Shown: positions 51,811 through 61,778 of the stretch, piece by piece
Numbering within the stretch: position 1 is the first letter of the stretch
How the letters are laid out: the number at the start of each line of letters is the position of its first letter
Source of the DNA: Cytophagaceae bacterium
GTDB taxonomy: Bacteria; Bacteroidota; Bacteroidia; Cytophagales; Spirosomataceae
Assembly: GCA_005791165.1 (NCBI GenBank)
Contig: SXXW01000003.1
Location: 1 to 64,000 of the forward strand
Reading direction: 5' to 3'
Length of the DNA stretch: 64,000 nt
The notes under the pieces: generated by a model
Told to the model about the DNA's origin: nothing
Seen by the model: only the letters and a program-made list of their open reading frames with translations
The model's database searches: none
Made by a program: the position numbers and the translations under genes

Positions 51811-54800
51811 GATTGATGTAATAAGAAGGTGATTGACCAAATTGTTTTTTAAAGACGCGTGTAAAATAGGCCGGATCATTAAATCCAACTTTATAGGCAA
51901 TTTCTGAAACATTAAATTGGCTTGTCTCCATAAACACTAAGGCTTGTTGGAGCCTAATGGAACGTATGAATTCATTCCCTGCTAAAGAAGTAAGATTTTT
52001 TAACTTCCGATATAACTGCATTTTACTCATGTCCAGTCCATTTTCTAAATCGACTACATCAAAATTAGAATCAGCGATATTTTCGATAATTAAGGCGGTT
52101 GCCTTTTGTAAAAACTCATCTTGAAATTCCGGTAATTTACCCTCCGTTAATTCTTTCTGAACTAATTGTTTCTGCCAATTTTTTCTAGCTCTTTCCTTAG
52201 CTTCTAATAACTTATTAACCCTAATCTCAAGTAAATCCGCGTTAAATGGCTTACTCACATAATCATCCGCACCGGATTGCATTCCTTCAATTTGACTATC
52301 TTGAGAACTTTTTGAAGTTAAAATTATAATCGGAATATGATTTGTTTTGGGATTACTGCGAAGCGCCCGACAAAGATTTATTCCGCTCATGCCAGGCATC
52401 ATCCAATCGGTAATAACCACATCTGGTAAAAACTTTAATGCTAGTTCCAACGCTTCCTCTCCCCTTTCCGACTCCACAATTTGAAAACGATTCGAAAATA
52501 TATCGGCAACAAATTTTCTTAGTTCCGTATGATCATCAACAATCAATAAAATTTGTTTTTCATGTTCTATTGAGTCTAATTTTTGAATCACGGGATTATT
52601 AGAAACAATCTTTTCCAATAAATTTTCATGTTGGTGAATCCATGAAGGATCGAATGCGTCAACTTGAACTGGAAAATTAATCGAAAAGTCACTTCCTTCA
52701 CCCAATTTGCTATTAACCTCTATTTGACCTAGATGCAACTCAATCAATTCCTTACAAAGTGACAAACCGACGCCCGTTCCGGCTCGATTCATCGATTCAG
52801 GCACTTGGTAAAAACGATCAAAAATATGATTCAAATGTTCAGATGCGATTCCTTTTCCAGTATCTAGCACTTGGATTCGAACGGATTTGACTATCTTTTT
52901 CCCTGCTTGAAGATCATGAATAAGAGTCAAGGAAACGCCTATTTTCCCCTCTTCCGGCGTATGTTTAAAAGCGTTAGACAAAAGATTTGTTACACATTTT
53001 TCAATGATATCAGAATCATAATAAACAAATAGATCATTTTGTGGGGGTTTCCACATCAAATTGATTTGCTTTTGTTGCGCATAATTTTCAAACCCCAAAA
53101 TGATACTGGACAATTGAAGGATTAAATCATGTTTTGCGACAGAAGGTTGCTGTTTTCCTGACTCAATTTTGGATAGGTCTAACAGCTGGTTAATCAATCG
53201 CAAAAGCTTTTGTGCATTTTGATATATGGAAGACATCCGAGTATTTTGTTCCTCGTTTAATCCCTTATTTTTAAGAAAATAACGTTCAATGGGGCTAATA
53301 ATGAGGGTTAATGGAGTCCTAAGCTCATGAGAAATATTGGTAAAAAAGTGCGTTTTAACCTGCTCAAGCTCTTGAATACGCTCCTTTTCAATTTCTTTCA
53401 AACGTATATCTGTTTTGAATGATTCTCGGATCTTTATTTCACGAATAAATCCATAAACAATCCCTGCAGCAGAAAGAATATAGATGATAAAAGCCCACCA
53501 GGTGCGATACCATGGGGGTAAAACAGTGATTTTTAACTCGAATGGATTTTCGGCCCAAATACCGTCCGAATTAGAAGCCTTTACTTTAAAGGTATAATCA
53601 CCCGGACTCAAATTCGTATATGAAGCGGATCTTTGGGTACCCACATAATTCCAATCTTTTTCAAAACCTTCTAAATAATACGCATAACGGTTGTTTTTAG
53701 GTCTTTGATATTCTAAAGCAACAAAGTCAAAGCTAAATACCGATTGTTCTGGCTGAAGAATTAAATGCTTGGTAAATAAAATATCTTGATCTAAAGGAGA
53801 GTTCTCCGCTCCCACTTGAACAGGTTTATTGAAGATTTTTAGATTGGTTATAAAGACGTTTGGGACATCCATTCGAGAACGCAAACTATCTGATTTGATA
53901 TAATTCAATCCATTAATACCTCCAAAAAACAACCAATCTTGATCGTTTTTGTCGAAAGCATTAATTAAAAACTCTTTCCCTTGTAGTCCATCCACATCAT
54001 CAAAATTGATGCATTTGAAATTCTTTGGATCCATTTTTGAGATTCCACCATTGGTCGTCAACCATAAATTTCCTTTTTTATCTTCCACCATTCCTCTCAA
54101 GGTATTGCTGACTAATCCATCGGCGACCGTGAAAACCTTAAATTTATTACCAGGGCCTTGATATAAGTGCAATCCTCCTCCATTTGTGAGGACCCAGATT
54201 CGATTTTTTCGGTCTTGGTGTATATAGGTCACATGGTTATATCTCAAAGAAGAAGTAGAAATTCCCTTTTCCCAATGATTATTTTTTTTTGTCTTAAAAT
54301 CATAGACATACAATCCACTCGCCGTAGTTCCAATCCATAAACGATTATTTCCCTCCATCATTAACGTGGAGATCGTTTTATTTTCAAACAATTTTCGATT
54401 TAATTCCATGTAAGGAATTTCATATTTTTTAGAAATCAAATCAAAGGCCATTAAACCATTTCCTGAAGTCCCTAGCAACAACTTTAGCCCCTTCTTTAGG
54501 ATACTAGAAAATTTAACGGTCGCGACATTTGAAACAATTCCTTTTGGGACTGGATATGAAATCATTTTTCGGTTAGACATCATATTGAAAAGGCCTTTCC
54601 CCCAAACACCAATCCACAAAGTACCTAATGAGTCTGTTTCTAATAAGTTAACATCAAAAATATCAGGTGAATTAAGGCGATTGATATCTGCATTGTTGAC
54701 CACATGTTCAACGATTCCAGATTTATAATTTAAATAGGATAAACCTACATTACTGCCTATCCACACTCCTTGATTTGAATTTGCCCTAAGTGCGGTGACT

Positions 54801-55897
54801 TTATTACTCAATAAGCCTAAAAACGTATTGGGTTTATATCTCAATAAAGAGAATCGAGATTTTTGGTGAAAATCGATATTTAAACCAGCTTCCCAAGTCC
54901 CAATCCAAGTATTTAAATTTGAATCGGTAAATAAACTAGTCACCGAATATGAGCTAATGCCAAATTCAGGGTCTGGATTAGACACCACTTGGCGAAATTT
55001 TGAAAAATTCTCGCCTTCACAAATATAAATCCCGTTATCCGTTCCAATCCAAATGTTTTTAGATCCATCCCTACTTATGCTCGTTACGATATTTTGGCGA
55101 GAGGAAAGAGAAGACCGATTATAAAAAACGGAAGTGAATTTTTGATTTTGATGATCAAAGCGAAATAATCCTCGGCCTTCTGTACCGACTAATATATCTC
55201 CATTTTTTGCTTCAAATAAAGCCCGAATACGAAATTCGTTGGCCGGACCCTTTTGACCAAAATTAAATGGCAAATAAGAACGATTGCCCAAAACTGAAAT
55301 CAAATACCCAGTTCTTGTACCAATCCAAAGCGACCCCGTTGAATGCCTGAAAAACCGAACCGCATCTTTAATGAGTGGCGTTTCAAAATCTGACTCTTCT
55401 TTAATCAATACATTCTTTTTAGAATCTATTGTGATAAAACCCATACCTAAAGCGGCCACACCTATCTTATGATTTCCTAAATTAACGATCGATGGAATAA
55501 TAACAGATGAAATATCTTCCCCTGAAGGCCCACGCGGAAATCGAATCACTGAACCGGTTTTTAAATTTATTTTATTTAATCCCGCATTTCGAGTTCCTAC
55601 CCATAAATTACCTTCATCGTCTTCACAAACAGTCGAGATATCACTTCCACTTAAAGTCTTGTTATTGCTTGGATCATTTCTGAAAACCATAAACGAATAC
55701 CCATCATAGCGATTCAAGCCATCAGCGGTTGCAAACCACAAAAAGCCTTTTTTGTCCTGAATGATTTTATTGATGGTACTTTGAGATAAACCAGAAGCGG
55801 TGGTCAACCTTTCATAGCGTGTCGACTTTTGAGCCCACAAAAAAAAGGGGTCAAAAATAAGCAAGCCAAGAAACATGTATACGATTCGAATGGACAC
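51788..55897 (-). CDS. Hybrid two-component system protein (Reg_prop sensor, AraC output)
   Basis: The 1369-residue protein joins all two-component functions. After a signal peptide (1-22), two seven-bladed Reg_prop propellers (about 30-710) carry repeats such as GNLWVGT, KNIWIGTDNG and SLWIGTRTG. A Y_Y_Y domain (about 725-795) and a membrane helix (about 800-825) follow. The histidine is in NISHELRTP near 858, the ATPase has GTGVGLSL, the receiver Asp is in VVITDWMMPG near 1164, and an AraC DNA-binding domain ends the protein. Such proteins sense glycan fragments and activate utilisation loci. No such locus is adjacent; its own target may be the overlapping PLC-like gene or distant genes. 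Confidence 0.95.
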   Translation of the reverse strand: MSIRIVYMFLGLLIFDPFFLWAQKSTRYERLTTASGLSQSTINKIIQDKKGFLWFATADGLNRYDGYSFMVFRNDPSNNKTLSGSDISTVCEDDEGNLWVGTRNAGLNKINLKTGSVIRFPRGPSGEDISSVIIPSIVNLGNHKIGVAALGMGFITIDSKKNVLIKEESDFETPLIKDAVRFFRHSTGSLWIGTRTGYLISVLGNRSYLPFNFGQKGPANEFRIRALFEAKNGDILVGTEGRGLFRFDHQNQKFTSVFYNRSSLSSRQNIVTSISRDGSKNIWIGTDNGIYICEGENFSKFRQVVSNPDPEFGISSYSVTSLFTDSNLNTWIGTWEAGLNIDFHQKSRFSLLRYKPNTFLGLLSNKVTALRANSNQGVWIGSNVGLSYLNYKSGIVEHVVNNADINRLNSPDIFDVNLLETDSLGTLWIGVWGKGLFNMMSNRKMISYPVPKGIVSNVATVKFSSILKKGLKLLLGTSGNGLMAFDLISKKYEIPYMELNRKLFENKTISTLMMEGNNRLWIGTTASGLYVYDFKTKKNNHWEKGISTSSLRYNHVTYIHQDRKNRIWVLTNGGGLHLYQGPGNKFKVFTVADGLVSNTLRGMVEDKKGNLWLTTNGGISKMDPKNFKCINFDDVDGLQGKEFLINAFDKNDQDWLFFGGINGLNYIKSDSLRSRMDVPNVFITNLKIFNKPVQVGAENSPLDQDILFTKHLILQPEQSVFSFDFVALEYQRPKNNRYAYYLEGFEKDWNYVGTQRSASYTNLSPGDYTFKVKASNSDGIWAENPFELKITVLPPWYRTWWAFIIYILSAAGIVYGFIREIKIRESFKTDIRLKEIEKERIQELEQVKTHFFTNISHELRTPLTLIISPIERYFLKNKGLNEEQNTRMSSIYQNAQKLLRLINQLLDLSKIESGKQQPSVAKHDLILQLSSIILGFENYAQQKQINLMWKPPQNDLFVYYDSDIIEKCVTNLLSNAFKHTPEEGKIGVSLTLIHDLQAGKKIVKSVRIQVLDTGKGIASEHLNHIFDRFYQVPESMNRAGTGVGLSLCKELIELHLGQIEVNSKLGEGSDFSINFPVQVDAFDPSWIHQHENLLEKIVSNNPVIQKLDSIEHEKQILLIVDDHTELRKFVADIFSNRFQIVESERGEEALELALKFLPDVVITDWMMPGMSGINLCRALRSNPKTNHIPIIILTSKSSQDSQIEGMQSGADDYVSKPFNADLLEIRVNKLLEAKERARKNWQKQLVQKELTEGKLPEFQDEFLQKATALIIENIADSNFDVVDLENGLDMSKMQLYRKLKNLTSLAGNEFIRSIRLQQALVFMETSQFNVSEIAYKVGFNDPAYFTRVFKKQFGQSPSYYINHAKENIS

Positions 55898-56112
55898 TAT
55901 AAACGGACTTAAAATGAAAGTCTAAAATTAGAAAATTAAAAGGAATTTAAGTTGGGTTTTACCTGTGCAAAAAAGAACCTAGAAAGAATACTGTTGGAAT
56001 AATATGTGTCGAAACCATTTAAATAACACCATAATAAAGCTTAAACTATGTTTTTGCAACTTCAGTCCACATAAATGAAAGATTTGTCCAATAAACTAAA
56101 GCGTTAGTCGTG

Positions 56113-56120
56113 TACTTTTG
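56113..56120 (+). promoter_or_regulatory. -7 box of the GntR regulator gene
   Basis: TACTTTTG matches TAnnTTTG and lies 50 bases before the ATG at 56171. The TTTG at 56083 is too far (26 bases) for a standard -33. The 273-base divergent region between this gene and the hybrid regulator has no other clear element and no gene. Confidence 0.4.
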
Positions 56121-56170
56121 TCAACAGAAATAAATTAAATATTTTTTATTTGTTAGAGTAACCATTTGCA

Positions 56171-57199
56171 ATGAATAACACCTTTGGGACCTTTACGATC
56201 AAAAAGTCAGATAGCAAATTGCCGAAGTATCAGCAATTAATCAATTCGCTCTTGCAGGATATCGAAATGGGTGAATTAAAACCAGGTGAACGTTTACCTA
56301 GTATTAATGAGGCCTCTGAAGAATGTTATTTGTCGAGAGATACCGTCGAGAGAGCCTATACTGAGTTACATAAAATGGGCGTTATCACTTCTATTTTCAG
56401 AAAAGGATACTTCATCTCGGAATCAACTTTTAAAACAAAGACAAAGATTTTATTTCTAGTAGGTAAAATAACGGATTCCACTAAATCAATCTTTGATGTC
56501 TTTTGTCAAACTTTAGGAAAAAATGTTTCAGTAGATATTTTCACTTATCAATACAAATCACAGCAATTTCAAGAAATAATGAGCCAGCAATTAGGCAATT
56601 ATCATTATTATGTTGTGATGCCTCATTTGATAGAAGAAGATGATGAAAATTTAAAGTGTCTAAAGAAAATACCTTCTGACCGATTGATCATCTTGGATCA
56701 TTCATTTTCAAATCTAAGCCAAACGTTTGCCAGCATCGTTAGCAAACCAATCAGTCAAATCAAAAAAGTTTTTAATACCCAACTAAACCTGTTTAATAAG
56801 TACCATTCATTTAATTTAGTTCTGACTGAGGAAGATTATTTCGATGCAGATTTAATTAATGGATGTAGTAAATTCTGCGAATCTATTTCAATGAATTTCC
56901 AAGTTTTAGATGGTCTTGACGAAGACGAGATACGTTTAGGTGAAATTTATTTCACTCTAGCGGATGTCAACCTTGCCAAGGCCATCCATTACGCGGACAA
57001 AAAAGGGTTTGAGGTTGGAAAAGATATAGGGTTAATCGGATATAATGATTCTTGTTTTAAAGAATTGTTGGTGGGCGGAATTTCCGTCATTTCAAGCCAA
57101 CCGAATCAAATGGGTAGAATGGCTGCTGAAATGATTCAAGAAAATTCAAAAGAAAACATAGAATTAGATCTAAAATTCATCCAAAGAAATTCACTTTAG
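56171..57199 (+). CDS. GntR-type regulator with periplasmic-binding-like ligand domain
   Basis: The product has 342 residues. The winged helix (about 10-85) has LPKYQQLINSLLQDIEMGELKPG and RLPSINEASEECYLSRDTVERAYTEL. The C-terminal part (about 95-335) has strand-helix repeats with KILFLVGKI and EVGKDIGLIGYNDSCFKELLVGGISVISSQPNQMG, a LacI-like sugar-binding domain. Related Bacteroidota regulators respond to sugars such as fucose or arabinose. It is divergent from the hybrid regulator and convergent with queG; no obvious target operon adjoins. Confidence 0.9.
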   Translation: MNNTFGTFTIKKSDSKLPKYQQLINSLLQDIEMGELKPGERLPSINEASEECYLSRDTVERAYTELHKMGVITSIFRKGYFISESTFKTKTKILFLVGKITDSTKSIFDVFCQTLGKNVSVDIFTYQYKSQQFQEIMSQQLGNYHYYVVMPHLIEEDDENLKCLKKIPSDRLIILDHSFSNLSQTFASIVSKPISQIKKVFNTQLNLFNKYHSFNLVLTEEDYFDADLINGCSKFCESISMNFQVLDGLDEDEIRLGEIYFTLADVNLAKAIHYADKKGFEVGKDIGLIGYNDSCFKELLVGGISVISSQPNQMGRMAAEMIQENSKENIELDLKFIQRNSL

Positions 57200-57211
57200 G
57201 GTTTAATTTGC

Positions 57212-57247
57212 AAAAATGGACCATGGCCTCATGGTTCCATTTTTTTT
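57212..57247. terminator. Bidirectional terminator
   Basis: A 14-bp stem with a single-base bulge (AAAAATGGACCATG with CATGGTTCCATTTTT) and a four-base loop ends in seven T. It serves the GntR gene on plus and queG on minus, overlapping the end of queG. Confidence 0.85.
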
Positions 57248-58167
57248 ATGTGAGCTATATTTCTTTTTATTCCTCTCAATTTCGTTCGGTTAATCGCTGA
57301 ATAGCGAAACAACTCATTAAATAAATCTTCTGAAAGTCCTTCCCAATCCTGCCGATTAAGGCCTAAAAATTGACTATTTGCTTCAAAAAGTGGTTCTTTA
57401 TGTGGCTTAGAAAAACGATTCCAGGGGCAAACATCTTGACATATATCACAACCAAATATCCAATCCTGAAAATCCTTTTGCAAGTCAATGGGCATGTTCT
57501 CTTTTAATTCTATTGTAAAATAACTGATACATTTTGACCCATCAACCACATAAGGCGTAATCGCATCCGTGGGACAAGCATCAATGCAACGCGTGCAAGT
57601 ACCACAAAAATCTTTGATGGGTCCGTCAGGTTCACAAGGTAGATCAATCAACATTTCCGCCAAAAAATAAAAACTACCTCGTTTGGGAATAATCAAATTT
57701 GCATTTTTTCCGATCCAACCAATACCCGATTTTTGAGCCCAAGCTTTTTCTAAAATAGGTGCTGAATCCACAAACATCCGACCTGTAAAATCACCTAATT
57801 CAGCCTGTAAATCATCCCATAAAAGCTTCATTTTATCTTTAATTACTACATGATAATCGATGCCTAAAGCATATTTTGATACCTTAAAGCTATCTTGTAA
57901 TGGTTGGTAATCTGGGGAAGGGGAATAATTATACACAAGTGAAATAACCGTTTTACAACCTTCCACTAATTTCCGAGGATCTAAACGTTTATCAAAATGA
58001 TTTTCCATATAGGACATATTCCCCTGCATATTTTGGGAAAGCCAATTTTCTAATTTAGGCGCTTCACTTTCCAAAAAATCAGCATTAGACAAACCACAAA
58101 ACTCGAAACCATGTCGGGATGCCAAGGATTTAATTGTATCAGAAATGTTTTTGGGAGACCTACTCAT
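57229..58167 (-). CDS. queG: Epoxyqueuosine reductase
   Basis: The 312-residue iron-sulfur protein performs the last step of queuosine synthesis, reducing epoxyqueuosine in tRNA with cobalamin. The KYALGIDYHVVIKDKM segment, DSAPILEKAWAQKSGIGWIGKN, and two cysteine clusters (CGTCTRCIDACPTDAI and GCDICQDVCPWNR) match QueG. The shorter length is the form without C-terminal HEAT repeats. It is monocistronic and divergent from grpE. The corresponding QueA and QueC-E genes are not here. Confidence 0.95.
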   Translation of the reverse strand: MSRSPKNISDTIKSLASRHGFEFCGLSNADFLESEAPKLENWLSQNMQGNMSYMENHFDKRLDPRKLVEGCKTVISLVYNYSPSPDYQPLQDSFKVSKYALGIDYHVVIKDKMKLLWDDLQAELGDFTGRMFVDSAPILEKAWAQKSGIGWIGKNANLIIPKRGSFYFLAEMLIDLPCEPDGPIKDFCGTCTRCIDACPTDAITPYVVDGSKCISYFTIELKENMPIDLQKDFQDWIFGCDICQDVCPWNRFSKPHKEPLFEANSQFLGLNRQDWEGLSEDLFNELFRYSAINRTKLRGIKRNIAHIKKMEP

Positions 58168-58234
58168 GCGACATAAATTTACGAATGCTATTCAAATTAT
58201 GCCAAACTGTCATAAAATAGTTTTTGGTGTATGA

Positions 58235-58263
58235 TTTGTTTAACGGAAACCTTATTAATTTTG
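58235..58263 (+). promoter_or_regulatory. Promoter of grpE-dnaJ
   Basis: TTTG (58235-58238) and TAATTTTG (58256-58263) are separated by 17 bases, close to the consensus of 19. The -7 box ends only four bases before the ATG at 58268, so transcription would start at or inside the first codons. Confidence 0.5.
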
Positions 58264-58267
58264 CCAT

Positions 58268-58798
58268 ATGAAAAAGAAAAATACCGAAGTAAATCCGGAA
58301 GAGGAAAAAGCTAATACACAGGAAACCGTCGAAAACACCTCATCTGAGTCTGAAAACACGGAAGAAACAACTGAAGTAAAAGATGAATTATCAGAAATGA
58401 AGGAAAAATACCTTCGTTTATATTCAGATTTCGAAAATTTTAGAAAGAGAACAGCCAAGGAAAAAATTGATTTAATACAAAGCGCTTCGGCTCAATTAAT
58501 TGTCGAGTTATTGCCTGTCATGGACGACTATGAACGCGCTTTAGCCAATGCACCCCAAGGTGAAATATCAGAGGGTACACAACTGATTTTCAATCGATTA
58601 AATTCCATTTTATTAGCCAAAGGTTTAAAGGAATTACCTGCTAAAGGTGAAGTTTTTGACGCAGATTTACATGATTGCATTACACAGTTTCCAGCGCCAA
58701 CAGAATCAGAAAAAGGCAAAGTTGTGGAGGTAATTGAAAAAGGATATACATTAAATGAAAAAGTCATTCGCTTTGCTAAAGTGGTGGTTGGTAACTAA
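58268..58798 (+). CDS. grpE: Nucleotide exchange factor GrpE
   Basis: The 176-residue protein has an acidic unstructured N-terminus (about 1-40, Glu/Thr/Asn-rich) and the GrpE domain: MKEKYLRLYSDFENFRKRTAKEK as coiled coil, LLPVMDDYERAL, and the beta part ending KVIRFAKVVVG. It releases ADP from DnaK. The dnaJ gene follows after 7 bases, and dnaK is elsewhere. The start could be a downstream codon if the mRNA begins inside the frame. Confidence 0.95.
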   Translation: MKKKNTEVNPEEEKANTQETVENTSSESENTEETTEVKDELSEMKEKYLRLYSDFENFRKRTAKEKIDLIQSASAQLIVELLPVMDDYERALANAPQGEISEGTQLIFNRLNSILLAKGLKELPAKGEVFDADLHDCITQFPAPTESEKGKVVEVIEKGYTLNEKVIRFAKVVVGN

Positions 58799-58805
58799 TT
58801 AAAAA

Positions 58806-59966
58806 ATGGCTCAAAAAAGAGATTACTACGAAATTCTAGGGGTATCGAAATCGGCATCAGAGGAAGAAATAAAGAAGGCCTATCGGAAGATGGCCATTAA
58901 ATACCATCCGGATAAAAATCCTGATAGCAAAGAGTCAGAAGAAAAATTCAAAGAGGCTGCAGAGGCCTATGAGGTATTAAGCAACGCACAGAAAAAAGCG
59001 CAATATGATCGTTTTGGCCACGCTGGAATGGGTGGCGCTGCAGGTGGAGGATTTGGTGGAGGTGGAATGAATATGGAAGACATCTTCTCGAATTTTGGAG
59101 ATATTTTTGGTGATGAGAGCCCGTTTGGCAGTTTTTTCTCTGGAGGCAGAGGTGGTGGAGGTGGTCGTAGACAAAGAAAAGGAAGCGATTTACGCATAAA
59201 ATTAAAATTGAATCTGGAAGAAATCGCCAACGGTGTTGAGAAAAAAATCAAGGTAAAAAGGCATGTAGCCTGTAAATCTTGCCAAGGAAATGGCTCTAAA
59301 AATGGAACGGATTTAAAGACCTGTGGAACATGTCAAGGATCAGGTCAGGTTAAAAGAGTCCAACAAACGATGTTAGGACAGATGGTTACTTCATCCACTT
59401 GCCCAACTTGTAGTGGGGAAGGTAAAAGTGTGGGAGCAAAATGTGAGGCTTGTTTTGGAGAAGGTAGAGTTTTAGAAGAAGAAATCATCCCTATAAAAAT
59501 CCCATCAGGAGTTTCCAATGATATGCAACTTTCGATGAGTAGCAAAGGAAATGTACCACCTAGGGGAGGAATTGCAGGGGATTTATTAATTGTCATTGAA
59601 GAAGAGGAACATGAGTTCCTGCATCGCGATGGCAACAATGTTATTTTTGATTTATATGTGAGCTTCGTTGACGCTGCCTTAGGAACCTCCATAGAAGTTC
59701 CAACGATCACCGGAAAAGCAAAAATAACGCTGGAAGCTGGAACACAAAGTGGCAAAATATTACGCTTAAAAGGAAAAGGAATAAAAGAATTGAATGGATA
59801 TTCGATTGGAGACCAATTGGTTCATGTCAATATTTGGACACCTAAGCAATTGACAAGTGAAGAATCAGAGCTCTTAGAAAAACTCAGAAATTCGGCAAAT
59901 TTTGCACCCCAACCAGGTAAGTCCGACAAGGGATTCTTTCACAAAGTGAAGGATATGTTTTCCTAG
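58806..59966 (+). CDS. dnaJ: Chaperone DnaJ
   Basis: The 386-residue co-chaperone stimulates DnaK ATPase. The J domain (1-70) has HPDKNPD. A Gly/Phe-rich linker (about 75-120) is followed by four zinc CxxCxGxG motifs ([32 protein letters not shown]) between about 155 and 220. The C-terminal substrate domains end in a short Lys-rich tail. Start and arrangement with grpE are standard, and a terminator follows. Confidence 0.97.
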   Translation: MAQKRDYYEILGVSKSASEEEIKKAYRKMAIKYHPDKNPDSKESEEKFKEAAEAYEVLSNAQKKAQYDRFGHAGMGGAAGGGFGGGGMNMEDIFSNFGDIFGDESPFGSFFSGGRGGGGGRRQRKGSDLRIKLKLNLEEIANGVEKKIKVKRHVACKSCQGNGSKNGTDLKTCGTCQGSGQVKRVQQTMLGQMVTSSTCPTCSGEGKSVGAKCEACFGEGRVLEEEIIPIKIPSGVSNDMQLSMSSKGNVPPRGGIAGDLLIVIEEEEHEFLHRDGNNVIFDLYVSFVDAALGTSIEVPTITGKAKITLEAGTQSGKILRLKGKGIKELNGYSIGDQLVHVNIWTPKQLTSEESELLEKLRNSANFAPQPGKSDKGFFHKVKDMFS

Positions 59967-60026
59967 TTTATTGATTTAAAAAAGAGGATTTATAATTCTG
60001 AAGTCAATCCATTTAATTTCATTATA

Positions 60027-60061
60027 AATAAAGGACTCGCTTTACTCGTGAGTCCTTTATT
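60027..60061 (+). terminator. Intrinsic terminator of grpE-dnaJ
   Basis: A 12-bp perfect stem (AATAAAGGACTC with GAGTCCTTTATT) closes an 11-base loop and is followed by a T-rich end. It ends only 8 bases before the next gene's first ATG at 60070. Confidence 0.85.
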
Positions 60062-60069
60062 GTTTCTGT

Positions 60070-61668
60070 ATGAAGTTTTCCTTAATTAATTCTATGAAAA
60101 AAAATATAACCCAACATGTAAGTTCTGCTAGAAGTATAGCTAAACTATTTATGATTCTCAGTATTTTTTCCGTTCATATTTTATCTGCACAAACGATTGT
60201 AGAAAAAATAGTTCAGGAGGAAAACAACAACTCCCAACTGCAAATAATGGCTCACGAGTTATTAGATGGAATAGGTCCAAGGCTTATTGGTACTCCACAA
60301 ATGAAAAAAGCGAATGACTGGGCGGTGGAAAAATATACTAGTTGGGGCATCACCGCCCGTAACGAGCAATTTGGCGAATGGAAGGGTTGGGAACGAGGTA
60401 TCACACATATCGATATGCTTTCTCCTAGAGTTAAAAGTTTAGAGGGTACTCAATTAGCTTGGAGCCCATCAACGAAAGGGAAATCAATTAAAGCTGGAAT
60501 CGTTATCATTCCAGATGTTCTGGATTCTACGGCATTTGCCAACTGGCTACCCAACGCAAAGGGTAAGTTTGTGATGATTTCAATGAACCAACCTACCGGA
60601 AGACCGGATGATAATTGGCTACAATTTGCAACCAAAGCATCCTTTGAAAAATTAAAAAAAGAACGCGACGAACAAACAGATGCTTGGCGTAGGCGAATCA
60701 GTAAAACAGGATATTCCAGCAGAATGCTTCCCATTATTTTAGAAAGAGCGGGAGCGAAAGGTATTTTGACGAATAACTGGTCGAGTGGTTTTGGCGTTGA
60801 TAAAATTTTCAGTGCCTATACGTCAAAAATTCCTACCGTCGATATTGCATTGGAAGATTATGGAACCTTGTATCGCTTGGTTGAATCTGGCGATAATCCC
60901 ATCATTAGTATTCAAACAGGTTCAAAAGATTTAGGTATCGTTCCTTCATTCAATACAATTGCCGAAATAAAGGGTTCAGAAAAACCGGATGAATATGTCA
61001 TGTTATCTGCCCATTTTGATTCTTGGGATGGTGGCCAAGGTGCCACGGATAATGGGACCGGAACATTGACTATGATGGAAGCCATGCGCATTTTGAAATT
61101 GGTTTATCCAAATCCTAAACGCACCATTTTAGTGGGGCATTGGGGAAGCGAAGAACAAGGATTGAATGGTTCCAGGGCGTTTGTGGAGGATCACCCAGAA
61201 ATTGTCAGTAAACTGCAAGCCTTATTTAATCAGGATAATGGAACAGGAAGAATAGCAAATATTTCAGGACAAGGTTATCAGCATGCAGGTAAATTTATTT
61301 CTCGCTGGTTGGCTGCTGTCCCTAGCATTATCAAAGATTCCATCAAAACAAACTTTCCAGGCACTCCGGGTGGCGGTGGCAGCGACTTCGCCTCTTTTGT
61401 GGCTGTTGGCGCACCAGGCTTTTCATTAAGCTCTTTAAGCTGGTCTTATTCTAATTATACCTGGCATACGAATCGAGATACCTATGATAAAATCATCTTT
61501 GACGATTTGCGAAGTAATGCCATTGTAACGGCCATCATGGTATACATGGCTTGCGAAGACCCAGAAACCTTGCCAAGAGACAAAGCAAATTCAAGTTCTG
61601 GCAAACCGATTCCTTGGCCTATTCAAGTCAAATCACTTCGAAAAGGCCCAGTGGTACCCAAGAAATAA
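60070..61668 (+). CDS. Exported M28 zinc aminopeptidase
   Basis: The product has 532 residues, with a signal peptide in the stretch AKLFMILSIFSVHILSAQ; the in-frame ATG at 60094 is an equally possible start and would avoid crowding the terminator. A PA-like domain lies at about 120-280. The M28 domain (about 300-500) shows all ligands: LSAHFDSWDGG, GATDNGTG, GSEEQGLNG, NQDNGTG and the last His in TWHTNRDTYD. It should release N-terminal residues from peptides in the periplasm or outside. Confidence 0.93.
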   Translation: MKFSLINSMKKNITQHVSSARSIAKLFMILSIFSVHILSAQTIVEKIVQEENNNSQLQIMAHELLDGIGPRLIGTPQMKKANDWAVEKYTSWGITARNEQFGEWKGWERGITHIDMLSPRVKSLEGTQLAWSPSTKGKSIKAGIVIIPDVLDSTAFANWLPNAKGKFVMISMNQPTGRPDDNWLQFATKASFEKLKKERDEQTDAWRRRISKTGYSSRMLPIILERAGAKGILTNNWSSGFGVDKIFSAYTSKIPTVDIALEDYGTLYRLVESGDNPIISIQTGSKDLGIVPSFNTIAEIKGSEKPDEYVMLSAHFDSWDGGQGATDNGTGTLTMMEAMRILKLVYPNPKRTILVGHWGSEEQGLNGSRAFVEDHPEIVSKLQALFNQDNGTGRIANISGQGYQHAGKFISRWLAAVPSIIKDSIKTNFPGTPGGGGSDFASFVAVGAPGFSLSSLSWSYSNYTWHTNRDTYDKIIFDDLRSNAIVTAIMVYMACEDPETLPRDKANSSSGKPIPWPIQVKSLRKGPVVPKK

Positions 61669-61711
61669 ATTAATGTATTACTTAAAATTGGAGTTTATTG
61701 CTTCATATAAA

Positions 61712-61742
61712 AAGACTCAAAATCTAATAAATTTTGGGTCTT
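61712..61742. terminator. Probable terminator between convergent genes
   Basis: A 12-bp stem (AAGACTCAAAAT with ATTTTGGGTCTT, one G-U pair, seven-base loop) with A- and T-rich flanks lies between the M28 gene and the DUF2723 gene and could stop both. Confidence 0.65.
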
Positions 61743-61778
61743 CTTATAATCAAACAATATATCAAAGAACAAGATCTA

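Noticed and set aside
51811-51912. Extended start of the PLC/S1-P1-like gene
   Set aside because: The extra 34 residues lie in the AraC domain of the upstream gene and spoil the signal peptide.
58967-59251. Antisense frames rich in Pro and Ser within dnaJ
   Set aside because: They mirror the Gly/Phe-rich linker of DnaJ; the composition is a by-product.
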